Assembly (NCBI RefSeq): GCF_002836945.1
Contig: NZ_NIJM01000016.1
Span: 25,102 to 89,101, forward strand
Length of the DNA stretch: 64,000 nucleotides
From: Shewanella chilikensis
GTDB lineage: Bacteria; Pseudomonadota; Gammaproteobacteria; Enterobacterales; Shewanellaceae
Reading direction: 5' to 3'
Shown here: positions 9,832 through 18,259 of the stretch, one piece after another
How the letters are laid out: the number at the start of each line of letters is the position of its first letter
How positions within the stretch are numbered: the stretch's first letter is position 1
The notes under the pieces: model-generated
Database searches by the model: none
What the model was told of the DNA's origin: nothing
The model's input: the letters and a program-made list of their open reading frames with translations, nothing else
Position numbers and translations under genes: made by a program

Positions 9832-10217
9832 TGACAGATTTTCTACTGATCGCAGCGCTGGTTATGATTGCTGCGTTTTTCTGGCAGCTGCGACAAATGG
9901 CCGAACTCAGCCGGGTATTTGCCGAGCGGGAATGCCAACGACAAAAGGTGCAGATGCTGGCCATTGCCATGGAGTCGGCGCGTCCCAGCATAGGTGGCAA
10001 GAATGGTCTGTGCTGGAAGGCACGCTTTATGTTTGAGTTCAGTACCGATGGCATCAACCAGTATCGCGGCCATATTCTGATGCATGGCAAACAGATCCAG
10101 AAAATTGAATGGCCAATATTTCCCGAACCCGAGTGGCATGAAGCGCCAACGGCCAGGGGCAGCGTCGGTGGCGGCTGTGGCTCACGAGGGGGGTGTAGTT
10201 CGGGTAAGTGCCGTTGA
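9828..10217 (+). CDS. DUF3301 family membrane-anchored protein
   Basis: A 129-residue protein with one N-terminal transmembrane segment (about residues 5-20, LLIAALVMIAAFFWQL), then a basic, probably cytoplasmic domain, ending in a glycine- and cysteine-rich tail (GGGCGSRGGCSSGKCR). This matches DUF3301, of unknown function and commonly next to DUF3549. The cysteine-rich tail could bind metal, but that is inference. It starts within the stop of the DUF3549 gene and is followed by the convergent csrB RNA. Confidence 0.85.
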   Translation: MMTDFLLIAALVMIAAFFWQLRQMAELSRVFAERECQRQKVQMLAIAMESARPSIGGKNGLCWKARFMFEFSTDGINQYRGHILMHGKQIQKIEWPIFPEPEWHEAPTARGSVGGGCGSRGGCSSGKCR

Positions 10218-10363
10218 GGTCCGCCCTACCGCTGAAAGCAAGTGAGGCTTGTTCTGCCATTAAAATTCAGAGTATTGAACGACTGAGTTTATCTATTAAG
10301 CTGTCTTTTGAAATATTAAGCCATCAAAGCCTGATGTGCAGATACTCCCGAGGTCAAAGCCTC

Positions 10364-10398
10364 AAAATAAGAAAGGGCGCGACAATTAAGCCGCGCCC
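10364..10398 (-). terminator. intrinsic terminator of csrB
   Basis: On the minus strand, the stem GGGCGCG / CGCGCCC (10392-10398 and 10375-10381) has a ten-base loop and is followed by TTTCTTATTTT. Confidence 0.9.
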
Positions 10399-10760
10399 AT
10401 CTGTTTCTCTGTTAAGCCTTCCAGCTATTAAGTTGCTTCCCTGCACCATCCATGCGTCTGCCGTGCGTCCTGCGCTCCCTGTACCATCCTGGTGAGTCCC
10501 TGTACTTGCGTACCTGTTCCCTTAGTCCCGATTATCCCTTGATCGGGCCTTGCTCTATCCTTAAGCGTGTCCAGTACCGTCCTTGCGCATCCGTTCAATA
10601 CATCCTGTTTCGTCTTCCTGACGCTGACCACATTCCTTGGGTCAGTACCTTTCCCTATTTGCCATCATCCTGATAGGCATCTTCCTTGAATCATCCTTGG
10701 ACCGAGTTCCTCACGGTTGAGATCATCCTGACCTTGCTCCCTGAATCATCCTTCTCCTTG
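10366..10760 (-). ncRNA. csrB: CsrB-family regulatory RNA (CsrA antagonist)
   Basis: Read on the minus strand, this stretch carries about 26 GGA motifs in under 400 bases, many as CAGGATG, CAAGGATGA or CAGGGA, often placed in the loop of a small inverted repeat (for example around ACCAGGATGGT). This is the hallmark of CsrB/CsrC RNAs, which sequester the translational regulator CsrA. The 3' region, with CAGGGAAGCAACTTAATAGC and then CTGGAAGG, resembles the 3' end of E. coli csrB and leads into a strong intrinsic terminator. No convincing reading frame is present. In E. coli csrB lies in the same syd-yqcC neighbourhood. The 3' end is well placed; the 5' end is estimated from an AT-rich stretch (TAGTATTTAAAT) near 10765-10776. 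Confidence 0.92.
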
Positions 10761-11245
10761 GATAATTTAAATACTAATCCAATCCGGGCTCAGGAGTTGT
10801 ACACAAACCGTTCAATAACTCATGTAACTTTTTTGCAGCAATTAAAGTGGGTTTAATAAGTAATTAATTTTAAATGGTTTAATTATTTTCCAGCGACAAA
10901 ACCTGCTGTTTAACTCTTGTTTGTCTCACAACCTTGTGAGACATCTCGCACACAAGACCCGGCTTTAATGGAAAACGATGTGTAACAAAAAACATATCGC
11001 CTATAAATCTGCAACAGAATTACTCAAACATCAATAATCTCAATAAGGGATAAAGGTGTCGCCCTAAAATACGTTAACGCTTTTCTATAAAAGCCGCTTG
11101 TCAGGAACTTACCGCCCCATATGCCATATTTAGAATTTACATTCCCAAGCAGAGCGCTTTGGTTGCGGTAGGGGAAGTTTCTAATAAAAACATTCATCAG
11201 GCATAGCTGAATGTACGCCTTCGGCTATGAAGGAGGTTTAGGGCT
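10761..11245. other. non-coding csrB upstream region
   Basis: AT-rich stretch between the csrB start and the rplS-operon terminator. Apart from the palindromes at 10924-10952 I see no gene or repeat in it. It probably holds csrB promoter elements and further regulator sites. Confidence 0.5.
10935..10952. promoter_or_regulatory. candidate UvrY (GacA-type) binding palindrome upstream of csrB
   Basis: TGTGAGACATCTCGCACA is close to the 18-base UvrY site I recall upstream of E. coli csrB (about 15 of 18 positions). It lies roughly 175-190 bases upstream of the estimated csrB start; the E. coli site is also far upstream. This suggests BarA/UvrY control of the RNA. It shares its left half with a second, perfect palindrome, TCTCACAA-cc-TTGTGAGA (10924-10941). 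Confidence 0.7.
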
Positions 11246-11274
11246 GAAAACAAAAACCCGCCATATAGGCGGGT
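11246..11274 (-). terminator. intrinsic terminator of the rpsP-rimM-trmD-rplS operon
   Basis: On the minus strand, stem ACCCGCC-tatat-GGCGGGT (11256-11274) is followed by TTTTGTTTTC. It lies 35 bases past the rplS stop. Confidence 0.88.
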
Positions 11275-11308
11275 CTCTGTGCGAACACTTGCGTCTTTAT
11301 GTAGCGGC

Positions 11309-11662
11309 TTACTTAGTAGCCAGCTTCTCACGGATACGTGCAGACTTACCTGAACGCTCACGCAGATAGTAAAGCTTGGCACGACGAACGCGACCACGAC
11401 GCTTAACTTCAATGCTGGAAATCAGTGGGCTGTGCGTTTGGAAAGCACGCTCAACACCTTCACCATTAGAGATCTTACGTACGGTAAATGCAGAGTGCAG
11501 ACCGCGGTTACGCTTAGCGATAACCACGCCTTCAAAGGCCTGCAGACGCTCTTTGTCACCTTCTTTAACACGAACCTGAACGACTACGGTATCACCGGCA
11601 CCGAACTCAGGTACGTCTTTTTTCATTTGCTCATCGTTGAGCATTTTAATGATGTTGTTCAT
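11309..11662 (-). CDS. rplS: 50S ribosomal protein L19
   Basis: Structural protein at the interface of the ribosomal subunits. The 117 residues contain the family core [21 protein letters not shown] and the basic C-terminus with [16 protein letters not shown]. It is the last gene of the leftward rpsP-rimM-trmD-rplS operon and is followed by a strong terminator. Confidence 0.98.
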   Translation of the reverse strand: MNNIIKMLNDEQMKKDVPEFGAGDTVVVQVRVKEGDKERLQAFEGVVIAKRNRGLHSAFTVRKISNGEGVERAFQTHSPLISSIEVKRRGRVRRAKLYYLRERSGKSARIREKLATK

Positions 11663-11696
11663 AACTTACTCCGTTCTAGAATTAACTGAGCTGCGA

Positions 11697-12440
11697 CTAG
11701 GCTGAGTCCATTGCGTCAACGAACTGCGCTAATAGAGTCGTCTGTTCGTCAGTCAGAGCTAGATTTTCAAATAATTCTGGTCGTCGCTGCAGTGTTCTTA
11801 TCAAACTCTGCTGTAGACGCCAGCGTCTAATTTGTTCGTGGTTGCCGCTGAGCAACACCGCCGGAACATCCAGTCCATCGAGACATTCAGGCCGGGTATA
11901 GTGAGGACAATCCAATAATCCGTCAGAGAAGGAATCCTGCTCTGCCGAGGCCTGTTTGCCCAGCACGCCGGGAACCAGTCTCGAAACCGAATCTATCAGG
12001 GTCATTGCCGGCAATTCACCGCCCGAGAGCACGTAATCACCAATCGACCACTCCTCATCCACTTCCGTCTGAATGATGCGCTCATCGATACCTTCGTAGC
12101 GACCGCACACCAGGATCAGCTTGGATGATAGTGCCAGCTCAGATACGCCTTGCTGAGTCAGCTTGCGTCCCTGAGGTGACAGATATATCACCTTGGCTCC
12201 CTCACCTGCCGCAGCCTTGGCTGCATGAATGGCATCGCGAAGGGGCTGAACCATCATCAACATTCCTGGACCACCACCATAAGGTCTGTCGTCCACAGTG
12301 TTGTGTCTATCATGGGTGAAATCCCTGGGATTCCACGTCTGTACTTCCAGCAGGCCATTCTTCACGGCCCGACCCGTCACGCCAAAGTCTGTTACTGCTC
12401 GAAACATCTCCGGGAACAGGGTGATTACCCCTAACCACAT
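11697..12440 (-). CDS. trmD: tRNA (guanine37-N1)-methyltransferase
   Basis: Adds the N1-methyl group to G37 next to the anticodon, which prevents frameshifting. The 247-residue SPOUT-class protein begins [13 protein letters not shown] and has the knotted AdoMet-binding region with [13 protein letters not shown] near residues 109-121 and [14 protein letters not shown] near 132-145, followed by the C-terminal tRNA-binding domain. It lies between rimM (16-base gap) and rplS (34-base gap) in the classical ribosomal operon. Confidence 0.98.
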   Translation of the reverse strand: MWLGVITLFPEMFRAVTDFGVTGRAVKNGLLEVQTWNPRDFTHDRHNTVDDRPYGGGPGMLMMVQPLRDAIHAAKAAAGEGAKVIYLSPQGRKLTQQGVSELALSSKLILVCGRYEGIDERIIQTEVDEEWSIGDYVLSGGELPAMTLIDSVSRLVPGVLGKQASAEQDSFSDGLLDCPHYTRPECLDGLDVPAVLLSGNHEQIRRWRLQQSLIRTLQRRPELFENLALTDEQTTLLAQFVDAMDSA

Positions 12441-12456
12441 AAGCTGTTTCCTCGAC

Positions 12457-12987
12457 TCAGAAGTCCGGATCCCAATCCACTAAAATCTGTTTTGCCGAAA
12501 CGTTCACCTCTTTGATGAACTGTTCGGTGACAAAGGGGATCATACGTTCCGCTTTGCCAAAGCTATCTTTGGCGTTGGCTTTCACCAGCAAGACGTCGTT
12601 GGATCCTGTTTCCACGATCTGATCGACCTTACCCATGTTGTAGCCCTTGGTGTTGATCACTTCGCAGCCGATAAGATCGCGCCAGTAGAATTCATCTTCC
12701 GGCAGGTCTTTCATCTGCTCAGGCAAGATGCCGATCTCACAGTTAGTGAGCATCTGCGCCCGCTCCCGCGTCTCTACCCCTTCAAGTGCGGCAACAACCG
12801 CCTTGCCCTGATAGCGCCACTGGGTGACCTTCACTTCACGCCATTCGCCCTGCTCTTTAATGAGCCAAGGTGAATAGTCAAAAATACCTTCAACAGAATC
12901 GGTATAGGCGGTGATTTTCAGCCAACCTTTAATGCCATAGCTGGAACCAAGTTTGCCCAACACGATTGGCTGTGGGTTACTGCTCAT
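12457..12987 (-). CDS. rimM: 16S rRNA processing / 30S maturation factor RimM
   Basis: Assists assembly of the 30S head around ribosomal protein S19. The 176-residue protein has the RimM N-terminal beta-barrel ([18 protein letters not shown]) and the C-terminal PRC-barrel domain ([21 protein letters not shown], ending ILVDWDPDF). The ATG at 12987 follows an AAGG site; a TTG codon immediately upstream is in frame but less likely to be the start. It lies 21 bases after rpsP and before trmD. Confidence 0.97.
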   Translation of the reverse strand: MSSNPQPIVLGKLGSSYGIKGWLKITAYTDSVEGIFDYSPWLIKEQGEWREVKVTQWRYQGKAVVAALEGVETRERAQMLTNCEIGILPEQMKDLPEDEFYWRDLIGCEVINTKGYNMGKVDQIVETGSNDVLLVKANAKDSFGKAERMIPFVTEQFIKEVNVSAKQILVDWDPDF

Positions 12988-13008
12988 CAATCTATACCTT
13001 AAACGCTA

Positions 13009-13260
13009 TTAAGCAGCTGCTTTACGAGCGTCTTTGATCAGTTTTGCTACGCGTTCTGTAGTTGCAGCACCGTTTGAAACCCAGTGCTCAACACGGTCCA
13101 GATCCAGGCGCAGAGTTTCTTCCTGGCCTTTGGCCAGAGGGTTGAAGAAACCTACACGCTCAATGAAACGACCGTCACGGGCATTGCGGCTATCAGCAAC
13201 AACGATGTTGTAAAATGGACGCTTTTTCGCGCCACCACGAGCTAAACGAATGGTAACCAT
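13009..13260 (-). CDS. rpsP: 30S ribosomal protein S16
   Basis: An 83-residue ribosomal protein beginning [19 protein letters not shown], the unmistakable S16 N-terminus, with the family motif FFNPLA near residue 40. The frame is open 12 codons further upstream, but the ATG at 13260 is the family start and follows an AGGAT ribosome site. It is the first gene of the rpsP-rimM-trmD-rplS operon. Confidence 0.98.
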   Translation of the reverse strand: MVTIRLARGGAKKRPFYNIVVADSRNARDGRFIERVGFFNPLAKGQEETLRLDLDRVEHWVSNGAATTERVAKLIKDARKAAA

Positions 13261-13350
13261 GCGTTCTTTATCCTCTAATGATTTGCTTTTCAGCAAAAAT
13301 AAAAACTGGAACCCCGTGTTCGCGAAGAGTCCCAGATAGAAAGCCGGAAG

Positions 13351-13378
13351 ATTTTACCTGACTTTCGGGCGATTGCAA
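13351..13378 (-). promoter_or_regulatory. candidate sigma-70 promoter of the rpsP operon
   Basis: On the minus strand, TTGCAA (13373-13378) and TAAAAT (13351-13356) are separated by 16 bases. They lie about 90 bases upstream of the rpsP start and match the -35/-10 consensus well. Confidence 0.6.
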
Positions 13379-13464
13379 CCGATCCCGGCTAATTTTACAA
13401 CGCCCATTCACAGCTTATCCCAAGCGGGACAATAGCTAAGAACATCAAGTAAGGTCATTTTGTA

Positions 13465-14838
13465 TCAGCGACCGGGGAACTTCATTCCCGGGGGCAACAT
13501 GCCGCCCAGGCCGCGCATCATCTTATGCATGCCGCCTTTGGCGGACATTTTCTTCATCATTTTCTGCATCTGGGTAAACTGCTTCAGCAAACGGTTTACA
13601 TCTTGAATTTGAGTACCGGAACCGGCAGCGATGCGGCGTTTTCGTGAGCCCTTGATCATATCCGGACGCTTACGTTCATTTGGCGTCATGGAGTTAATAA
13701 TAGCCTCCATTTGGCCTGTGAGCTTACCGTTTTGCACCTGAGCCAAAGCATCGGGAGGCAGTTGACCAACACCGGGTAGTTTTTCCAGCATCCCCATCAT
13801 GCCGCCCATATTCTTCATCTGCTGCAGCTGCTCACGGAAGTCTTCAAGGTCAAAGCTGCCGCCGGACTTCACTTTAGAGGCCAGCTTAAGGGCTTTTTCC
13901 TTATCAACACCGCGTTCAACTTCTTCGATGAGCGACAATACGTCGCCCATCCCCAGAATACGGGAAGCTACCCTGTCTGGGTGGAAAGGCTCGAGCGCAT
14001 CTGTTTTTTCACCCACCCCCAGGAACTTAATCGGTTTACCTGTGATATGGCGAATGGACAGGGCTGCACCGCCTCTGGCATCACCATCCACCTTGGTGAG
14101 GATCACCCCGGTCAGCGGCAGCGCTTCATTAAAGGCCTTAGCGGTATTGGCCGCATCCTGACCTGTCATGGCGTCAACCACAAATAGAGTTTCAACCGGC
14201 TTGACCGCGGCGTGCAGTGCCTTGATTTCATCCATCATCGCCTCGTCCACATGCAGACGACCGGCGGTATCCAGAATCACTACATCGATAAACTTACGCT
14301 TGGCGTAAGCGATGGCGGCATTGGCGATATCCACCGGCTTTTGGCTGACGTCCGATGGGAAAAATTCGACTTCGACTTCATTGGCCAGGGTTTCCAGCTG
14401 CTTAATCGCCGCCGGACGGTATACGTCGGCACTGACCACAAGTACAGACTTCTTCTGTCTGGTACGCAGGAACTTACCCAGCTTGGCAACACTGGTAGTT
14501 TTACCCGCACCCTGCAGTCCTGCCATCATCAATACAGCTGGTGGCTGAGCAGCCAGGTTGAGAGCCTCGTTGGCTTCCCCCATGGCTTTTTCCAGTTCAC
14601 TCTGAACGATTTTGACAAATACCTGCCCAGGGGTCAGGCTCTTGGCCACTTCCTGGCCAACGGCACGCTCTTTGACGCTGCTGACAAATTCCCGCACCAC
14701 AGGCAGAGCCACATCGGCCTCTAGCAGTGCCATACGAACTTCGCGCAGGGTGTCCTTCACGTTCTCTTCAGTCAAGCGACCCCGACCACTGATATTTTTC
14801 AGGGTGCGGGACAATCTGTCGGTGAGATTCTCAAACAT
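13465..14838 (-). CDS. ffh: signal recognition particle protein Ffh
   Basis: GTPase that binds signal sequences of nascent membrane proteins and, with 4.5S RNA and FtsY, delivers them to the translocon. The 457-residue protein has the N domain, the G domain (P-loop GLQGAGKTTSVAKLG near 105-120, DTAGR near 190, TKVDGDARGG near 247) and the methionine-rich M domain from about 300, with MIKGSRKRRIAAGSG and a tail dense in Met and Lys. It is transcribed leftward toward the rpsP operon and is divergent from ypjD. Confidence 0.98.
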   Translation of the reverse strand: MFENLTDRLSRTLKNISGRGRLTEENVKDTLREVRMALLEADVALPVVREFVSSVKERAVGQEVAKSLTPGQVFVKIVQSELEKAMGEANEALNLAAQPPAVLMMAGLQGAGKTTSVAKLGKFLRTRQKKSVLVVSADVYRPAAIKQLETLANEVEVEFFPSDVSQKPVDIANAAIAYAKRKFIDVVILDTAGRLHVDEAMMDEIKALHAAVKPVETLFVVDAMTGQDAANTAKAFNEALPLTGVILTKVDGDARGGAALSIRHITGKPIKFLGVGEKTDALEPFHPDRVASRILGMGDVLSLIEEVERGVDKEKALKLASKVKSGGSFDLEDFREQLQQMKNMGGMMGMLEKLPGVGQLPPDALAQVQNGKLTGQMEAIINSMTPNERKRPDMIKGSRKRRIAAGSGTQIQDVNRLLKQFTQMQKMMKKMSAKGGMHKMMRGLGGMLPPGMKFPGR

Positions 14839-15134
14839 CGTCCAGTTCTATACCGTTTATGAATGTAAAATGATGGGGCATATTATAACTATAGCCGGGG
14901 TATTAATGCAGCCCTGTTCTCAACATGAGGTTAAATAGACGCTTATCAAGGTACAAATGAATGTTTTTGACGGGAACCAATTACCCTTTATTACGCACTA
15001 ATCTACCGGGCACTGAGTAATTTTGTCGTCTAGGTCACTGCCCAATTACCAGTGGCTCATGTTATTCTAATACCAGCAAGTTTTCTAAAGCTGCCCACAG
15101 AGGCCAATTACACATAAGGATAGGTTAATCCCAG

Positions 15135-15923
15135 ATGGTCATTCTCTCTGCTGCCGCGATGTTTTTCTACAGCATAGCGCTGATATTAGTGACAAGCCGC
15201 TTGTTTCACGCCGAGGGGCCCAATCGCCGCGCCGTTGCCGGTTTTGCCGCTTTGGGTGTGATTCTGCACGCTGCAGCCTTGTACCAGGCGATCTTTACTG
15301 TCGATGGCCAGAATTTCAGTCTGACCAATGTAATATCTATGGTGAACTGGATTATCGCCCTGGCCTTTACCTTGGTACTTTCCCGTATCAAGGTCATAGT
15401 GCTGGTACCTGTGGTGTACGCCTGCTCTGTGATATCCGTATCCCTGCTATGGCTACTGCCACCTAAGTACATCACTCATTTTGAACTGCACCCAGAAGTA
15501 TTGGTCCATGTGGTGTTGTCGCTAATGGCCTACAGTGCCTTGATGATAGCAGCGCTTTACGCCATACAACTGGCGGTAATCCAAAATAAGTTAAAGAAAA
15601 AGCAACTGATTTTGAACCCCGCGCTTCCGCCACTGATGACGGTCGAAAAGCAGCTGTATCATCTGATCATCATAGGGGTGATTCTGCTGAGTCTGTCACT
15701 GGCCACCGGCTTTATTTTCCTTGATGACATGTTTGCCGATGGCAAGGGCCACAAGGCGGTACTTTCCATTCTGGCTTGGTTCGTCTATATCGCTATGCTG
15801 TGGCAGCAATATACTCTGGGTTGTCGTATCCGCACGGCAGTAATCTACAGTCTGACCGGTGCCAGCCTGCTCTCCCTGGCTTACTTTGGCGCCCGCATCG
15901 TCAAAGAACTTATCCTGAGTTAA
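15135..15923 (+). CDS. ypjD: CcsA/YpjD family inner-membrane protein
   Basis: A 262-residue protein with about eight hydrophobic segments, related to the HemX/CcsA cytochrome c assembly proteins. Family features are the tryptophan-containing loop SMVNWIIALAF near residue 70 and the histidine-rich spots around HPEVLVHVV and the C-terminal LAWFVYIAMLWQQY. Divergent placement next to ffh and the downstream corB match the E. coli ypjD-yfjD arrangement. The exact role (heme handling or cytochrome assembly) is not established for YpjD. The ATG at 15135 has a weak upstream site (AAGGATAG). Confidence 0.88.
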   Translation: MVILSAAAMFFYSIALILVTSRLFHAEGPNRRAVAGFAALGVILHAAALYQAIFTVDGQNFSLTNVISMVNWIIALAFTLVLSRIKVIVLVPVVYACSVISVSLLWLLPPKYITHFELHPEVLVHVVLSLMAYSALMIAALYAIQLAVIQNKLKKKQLILNPALPPLMTVEKQLYHLIIIGVILLSLSLATGFIFLDDMFADGKGHKAVLSILAWFVYIAMLWQQYTLGCRIRTAVIYSLTGASLLSLAYFGARIVKELILS

Positions 15924-16022
15924 TCTGAATTAAGTCGGGCAAGGCTAGACCTTTGCCTGACTTGACACTCCATCCAATTGCCAGTATTTACTAACTTTCG
16001 CTATTCCTGACGGGGCCCCTTT

Positions 16023-17291
16023 TTGGACGATATATCGACCGGCATACTCCTGATAATTCTCCTGCTGTTAATCCTGATTTCGGCGTATTTTTCCGGTTCG
16101 GAAACCGCCATGATGACCCTAAACCGCTACCGGTTGCGTCATCTGGCCAATAATGGCCACAAAGGTGCCAAACGCGCCATCAAACTACTCGACCGTCCCG
16201 ACAAACTCATAGGCCTGATCCTCATAGGCAATAACCTGGTTAATATTCTCGCCTCCTCAATCGCCACGATTCTGGGTATCCGACTCTGGGGCGACTTGGG
16301 ATTAGCCATCGCCACCGGGGTACTGACACTCGTGGTATTAGTGTTTGCCGAAGTGACGCCCAAGACTGTGGCTGCACTGCATCCAGAACGCATCGCCTTC
16401 CCATCAAGCCTGATACTCAAGTGGTTGTTATGGCTGTTTTTGCCTCTGGTCAAAAGCGTCAACATCATCACGTCTTTCATACTCAGACTAATGGGGATCC
16501 GCACCATACGTGCCGATGATGCCCTGAGCCAGGAGGAACTCCGCACTGTTGTTCATGAAGCAGGAGCCCTTATCCCAAGGCGCCACCAGGAGATGTTGTT
16601 GTCAATTCTGGATCTGGAAAAGGTCACTGTGGAAGACATCATGGTGCCCCGCTCCGAACTCTACGCCATTAATGTCAATGATGACTTCAAGAGCATTAAC
16701 AAACAGGTTATTCAGAGCCCGCATACCCGGGTACTCTTGTATCGTGACAACATAGATGATGCCGTGGGTTTTGTGCATCTGCGTGATGCGTTAAGACTGC
16801 AATCCAAGGAACAGTTCAGTAAATCTTCCCTGCTGAGGGCTGTAAAAGAGCTGTACTTTATTCCCGAAGGCACGCCGCTCAACGTGCAATTGGCCAACTT
16901 CCAGCACAATAAGGAACGCATCGGCCTGGTGGTGGATGAATACGGTGATATTCAAGGTTTGGTGACGCTGGAGGATATTCTTGAAGAAATCGTCGGCGAC
17001 TTTACCACTTCCATGATCACCACTCCCAGCGAAGATATTACCCCGCAGCAGGATGGCAGCTTCCTGATCGATGCCACCATCAATATCCGCGACCTCAACA
17101 AAGAGATGGAGTGGGACTTTCCCACCGACGGCCCCAAGACCCTCAATGGTTTGATCCTGGAATATCTGGAGGAGATCCCCCAGGCCAACACCAGCCTGCG
17201 GCTCGCAGGTTACCCGATGGAAGTGGTAGAAGTGGCCGACAACATGATCAAAACAGTACGGATCATGCCACAATTTTATCGCCCATCCTGA
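16023..17291 (+). CDS. corB: CNNM/CorB family transporter (DUF21-CBS-CorC_HlyC)
   Basis: A 422-residue membrane protein of the CorB/YfjD family, linked to magnesium/cobalt efflux or resistance. The N-terminal DUF21 domain (about 1-180, four hydrophobic segments; YFSGSETAMMTLNRYRLRH) is followed by a CBS pair (about 190-320, VEDIMVPRSEL and EYGDIQGLVTLEDILEEIVGD) and the C-terminal CorC_HlyC domain. The start is TTG: the first residues DDISTGILLII align with the E. coli YfjD start, and no ATG fits. It lies 99 bases after ypjD. Confidence 0.9.
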   Translation: MDDISTGILLIILLLLILISAYFSGSETAMMTLNRYRLRHLANNGHKGAKRAIKLLDRPDKLIGLILIGNNLVNILASSIATILGIRLWGDLGLAIATGVLTLVVLVFAEVTPKTVAALHPERIAFPSSLILKWLLWLFLPLVKSVNIITSFILRLMGIRTIRADDALSQEELRTVVHEAGALIPRRHQEMLLSILDLEKVTVEDIMVPRSELYAINVNDDFKSINKQVIQSPHTRVLLYRDNIDDAVGFVHLRDALRLQSKEQFSKSSLLRAVKELYFIPEGTPLNVQLANFQHNKERIGLVVDEYGDIQGLVTLEDILEEIVGDFTTSMITTPSEDITPQQDGSFLIDATINIRDLNKEMEWDFPTDGPKTLNGLILEYLEEIPQANTSLRLAGYPMEVVEVADNMIKTVRIMPQFYRPS

Positions 17292-17314
17292 CACTCAACT
17301 TGCTTTGAACTAAG

Positions 17315-17854
17315 TCATTGGGCAGTTTTGGCTGCCCTTTTGGCGGCTTCCAATGCCCGGCGTTTATCTCGAGCAATCGCGGTAATAGTGTTATCCAACT
17401 CCTCTTCCAGTCCCAGCATAAAAAATACTTCGGCCATCAGGAAAAACGGGCCAATAAGCAGTTGGTTGAGATCATCGATAAAGGCCGGTTTGGCCTTTTC
17501 ATACTTGTGACCGATAAACTGGAATATCCAACCTATAACAAAAACGGTTATTCCCAACCAGATACTGGCATAGCCCAGGTTATAGAGCCATTCAGTTGTC
17601 AGAATCACTGGCAGGATAAACAGCGCCAGTCCCAGCGCCAAACGCCAATGCAGCTTAATGTAATAGACCATGACCCCGACAGCCAGCAGCATGGCTATGC
17701 TGAACGTACCTTCAACAAAAGGCAGACGCCATAGCGACAGCATTAAAAATACTGACCAGATTATCAATGGGATACCAATAAAATGGCTTTTGATATTGGT
17801 GGGGTTCAGATGCACACTCTTATAGGTGGACAACTGCTCAACAGCCGACTTCAT
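17315..17854 (-). CDS. Mpo1-like (DUF962) membrane protein
   Basis: A 179-residue protein with four to five hydrophobic segments and the conserved histidines of the Mpo1/YGL010w family: HLNPTNIKSHFIGIP near residues 15-30, a histidine in KLHWRLALG near 67, and FIGHKYEKAKPAF near 112-125. Yeast Mpo1 is an iron-dependent dioxygenase of 2-hydroxy fatty acid breakdown; a related activity here is inference. It is convergent with corB (23-base gap). Confidence 0.85.
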   Translation of the reverse strand: MKSAVEQLSTYKSVHLNPTNIKSHFIGIPLIIWSVFLMLSLWRLPFVEGTFSIAMLLAVGVMVYYIKLHWRLALGLALFILPVILTTEWLYNLGYASIWLGITVFVIGWIFQFIGHKYEKAKPAFIDDLNQLLIGPFFLMAEVFFMLGLEEELDNTITAIARDKRRALEAAKRAAKTAQ

Positions 17855-18205
17855 AATACTCTCCTTGGTTTTGTTATTATTCTCCTCCCGCTGAGCAGGG
17901 ACCTCGAGTGCCTGGGTAATGAGTCACAGCGCTCATAGCAAACGCTTACTTATGCTTCAGCCACCAATTATCAAAGACAATTTAGGCCAATTAATGGTTT
18001 GAGATTAACGCAACACCTCCTAGGTGACAATAACTCCCCATCATTGAACAACTTGCACAAAGCTATCCAAGTAACTTTGTTCGGTTTACCTCCAGAAGCT
18101 AATGCATCGTCAATATCATTAGCCAAATCAGTCATTCCTCTACCCTCAGAGATAGCTCATCCTGACGACGTAAATGACACTGTGAACACCTCGAACAATA
18201 ACCCA
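17855..18205. other. intergenic region without a supported gene
   Basis: About 350 bases upstream of the Mpo1-like gene and downstream of the TonB receptor. A 70-codon frame with a TTG start (17999-18211) lacks a ribosome site. I see only the likely promoter of the Mpo1-like gene at the left end and the terminator at the right end. Confidence 0.4.
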
Positions 18206-18235
18206 GAATAAAAAGCCGACCCTGGGGTCGGCTTT
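18206..18235 (-). terminator. intrinsic terminator of the TonB receptor gene
   Basis: Perfect 11-base arms AAAGCCGACCC and GGGTCGGCTTT with a two-base centre (18212-18235), followed on the minus strand by TTATTC. It lies about 25 bases past the receptor stop. Confidence 0.9.
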
Positions 18236-18259
18236 GGTATTGAAAATAAAGGCTTGTGC

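Noticed and set aside
10208..10673. Several reading frames of 67-95 codons on both strands
   Set aside because: They lie over the csrB RNA and its terminator, lack ribosome sites and have compositions set by the repeated GGA motifs.
17999..18211. 70-codon frame with TTG start
   Set aside because: No ribosome site, no recognisable family, and its end runs into the terminator hairpin of the TonB receptor gene.
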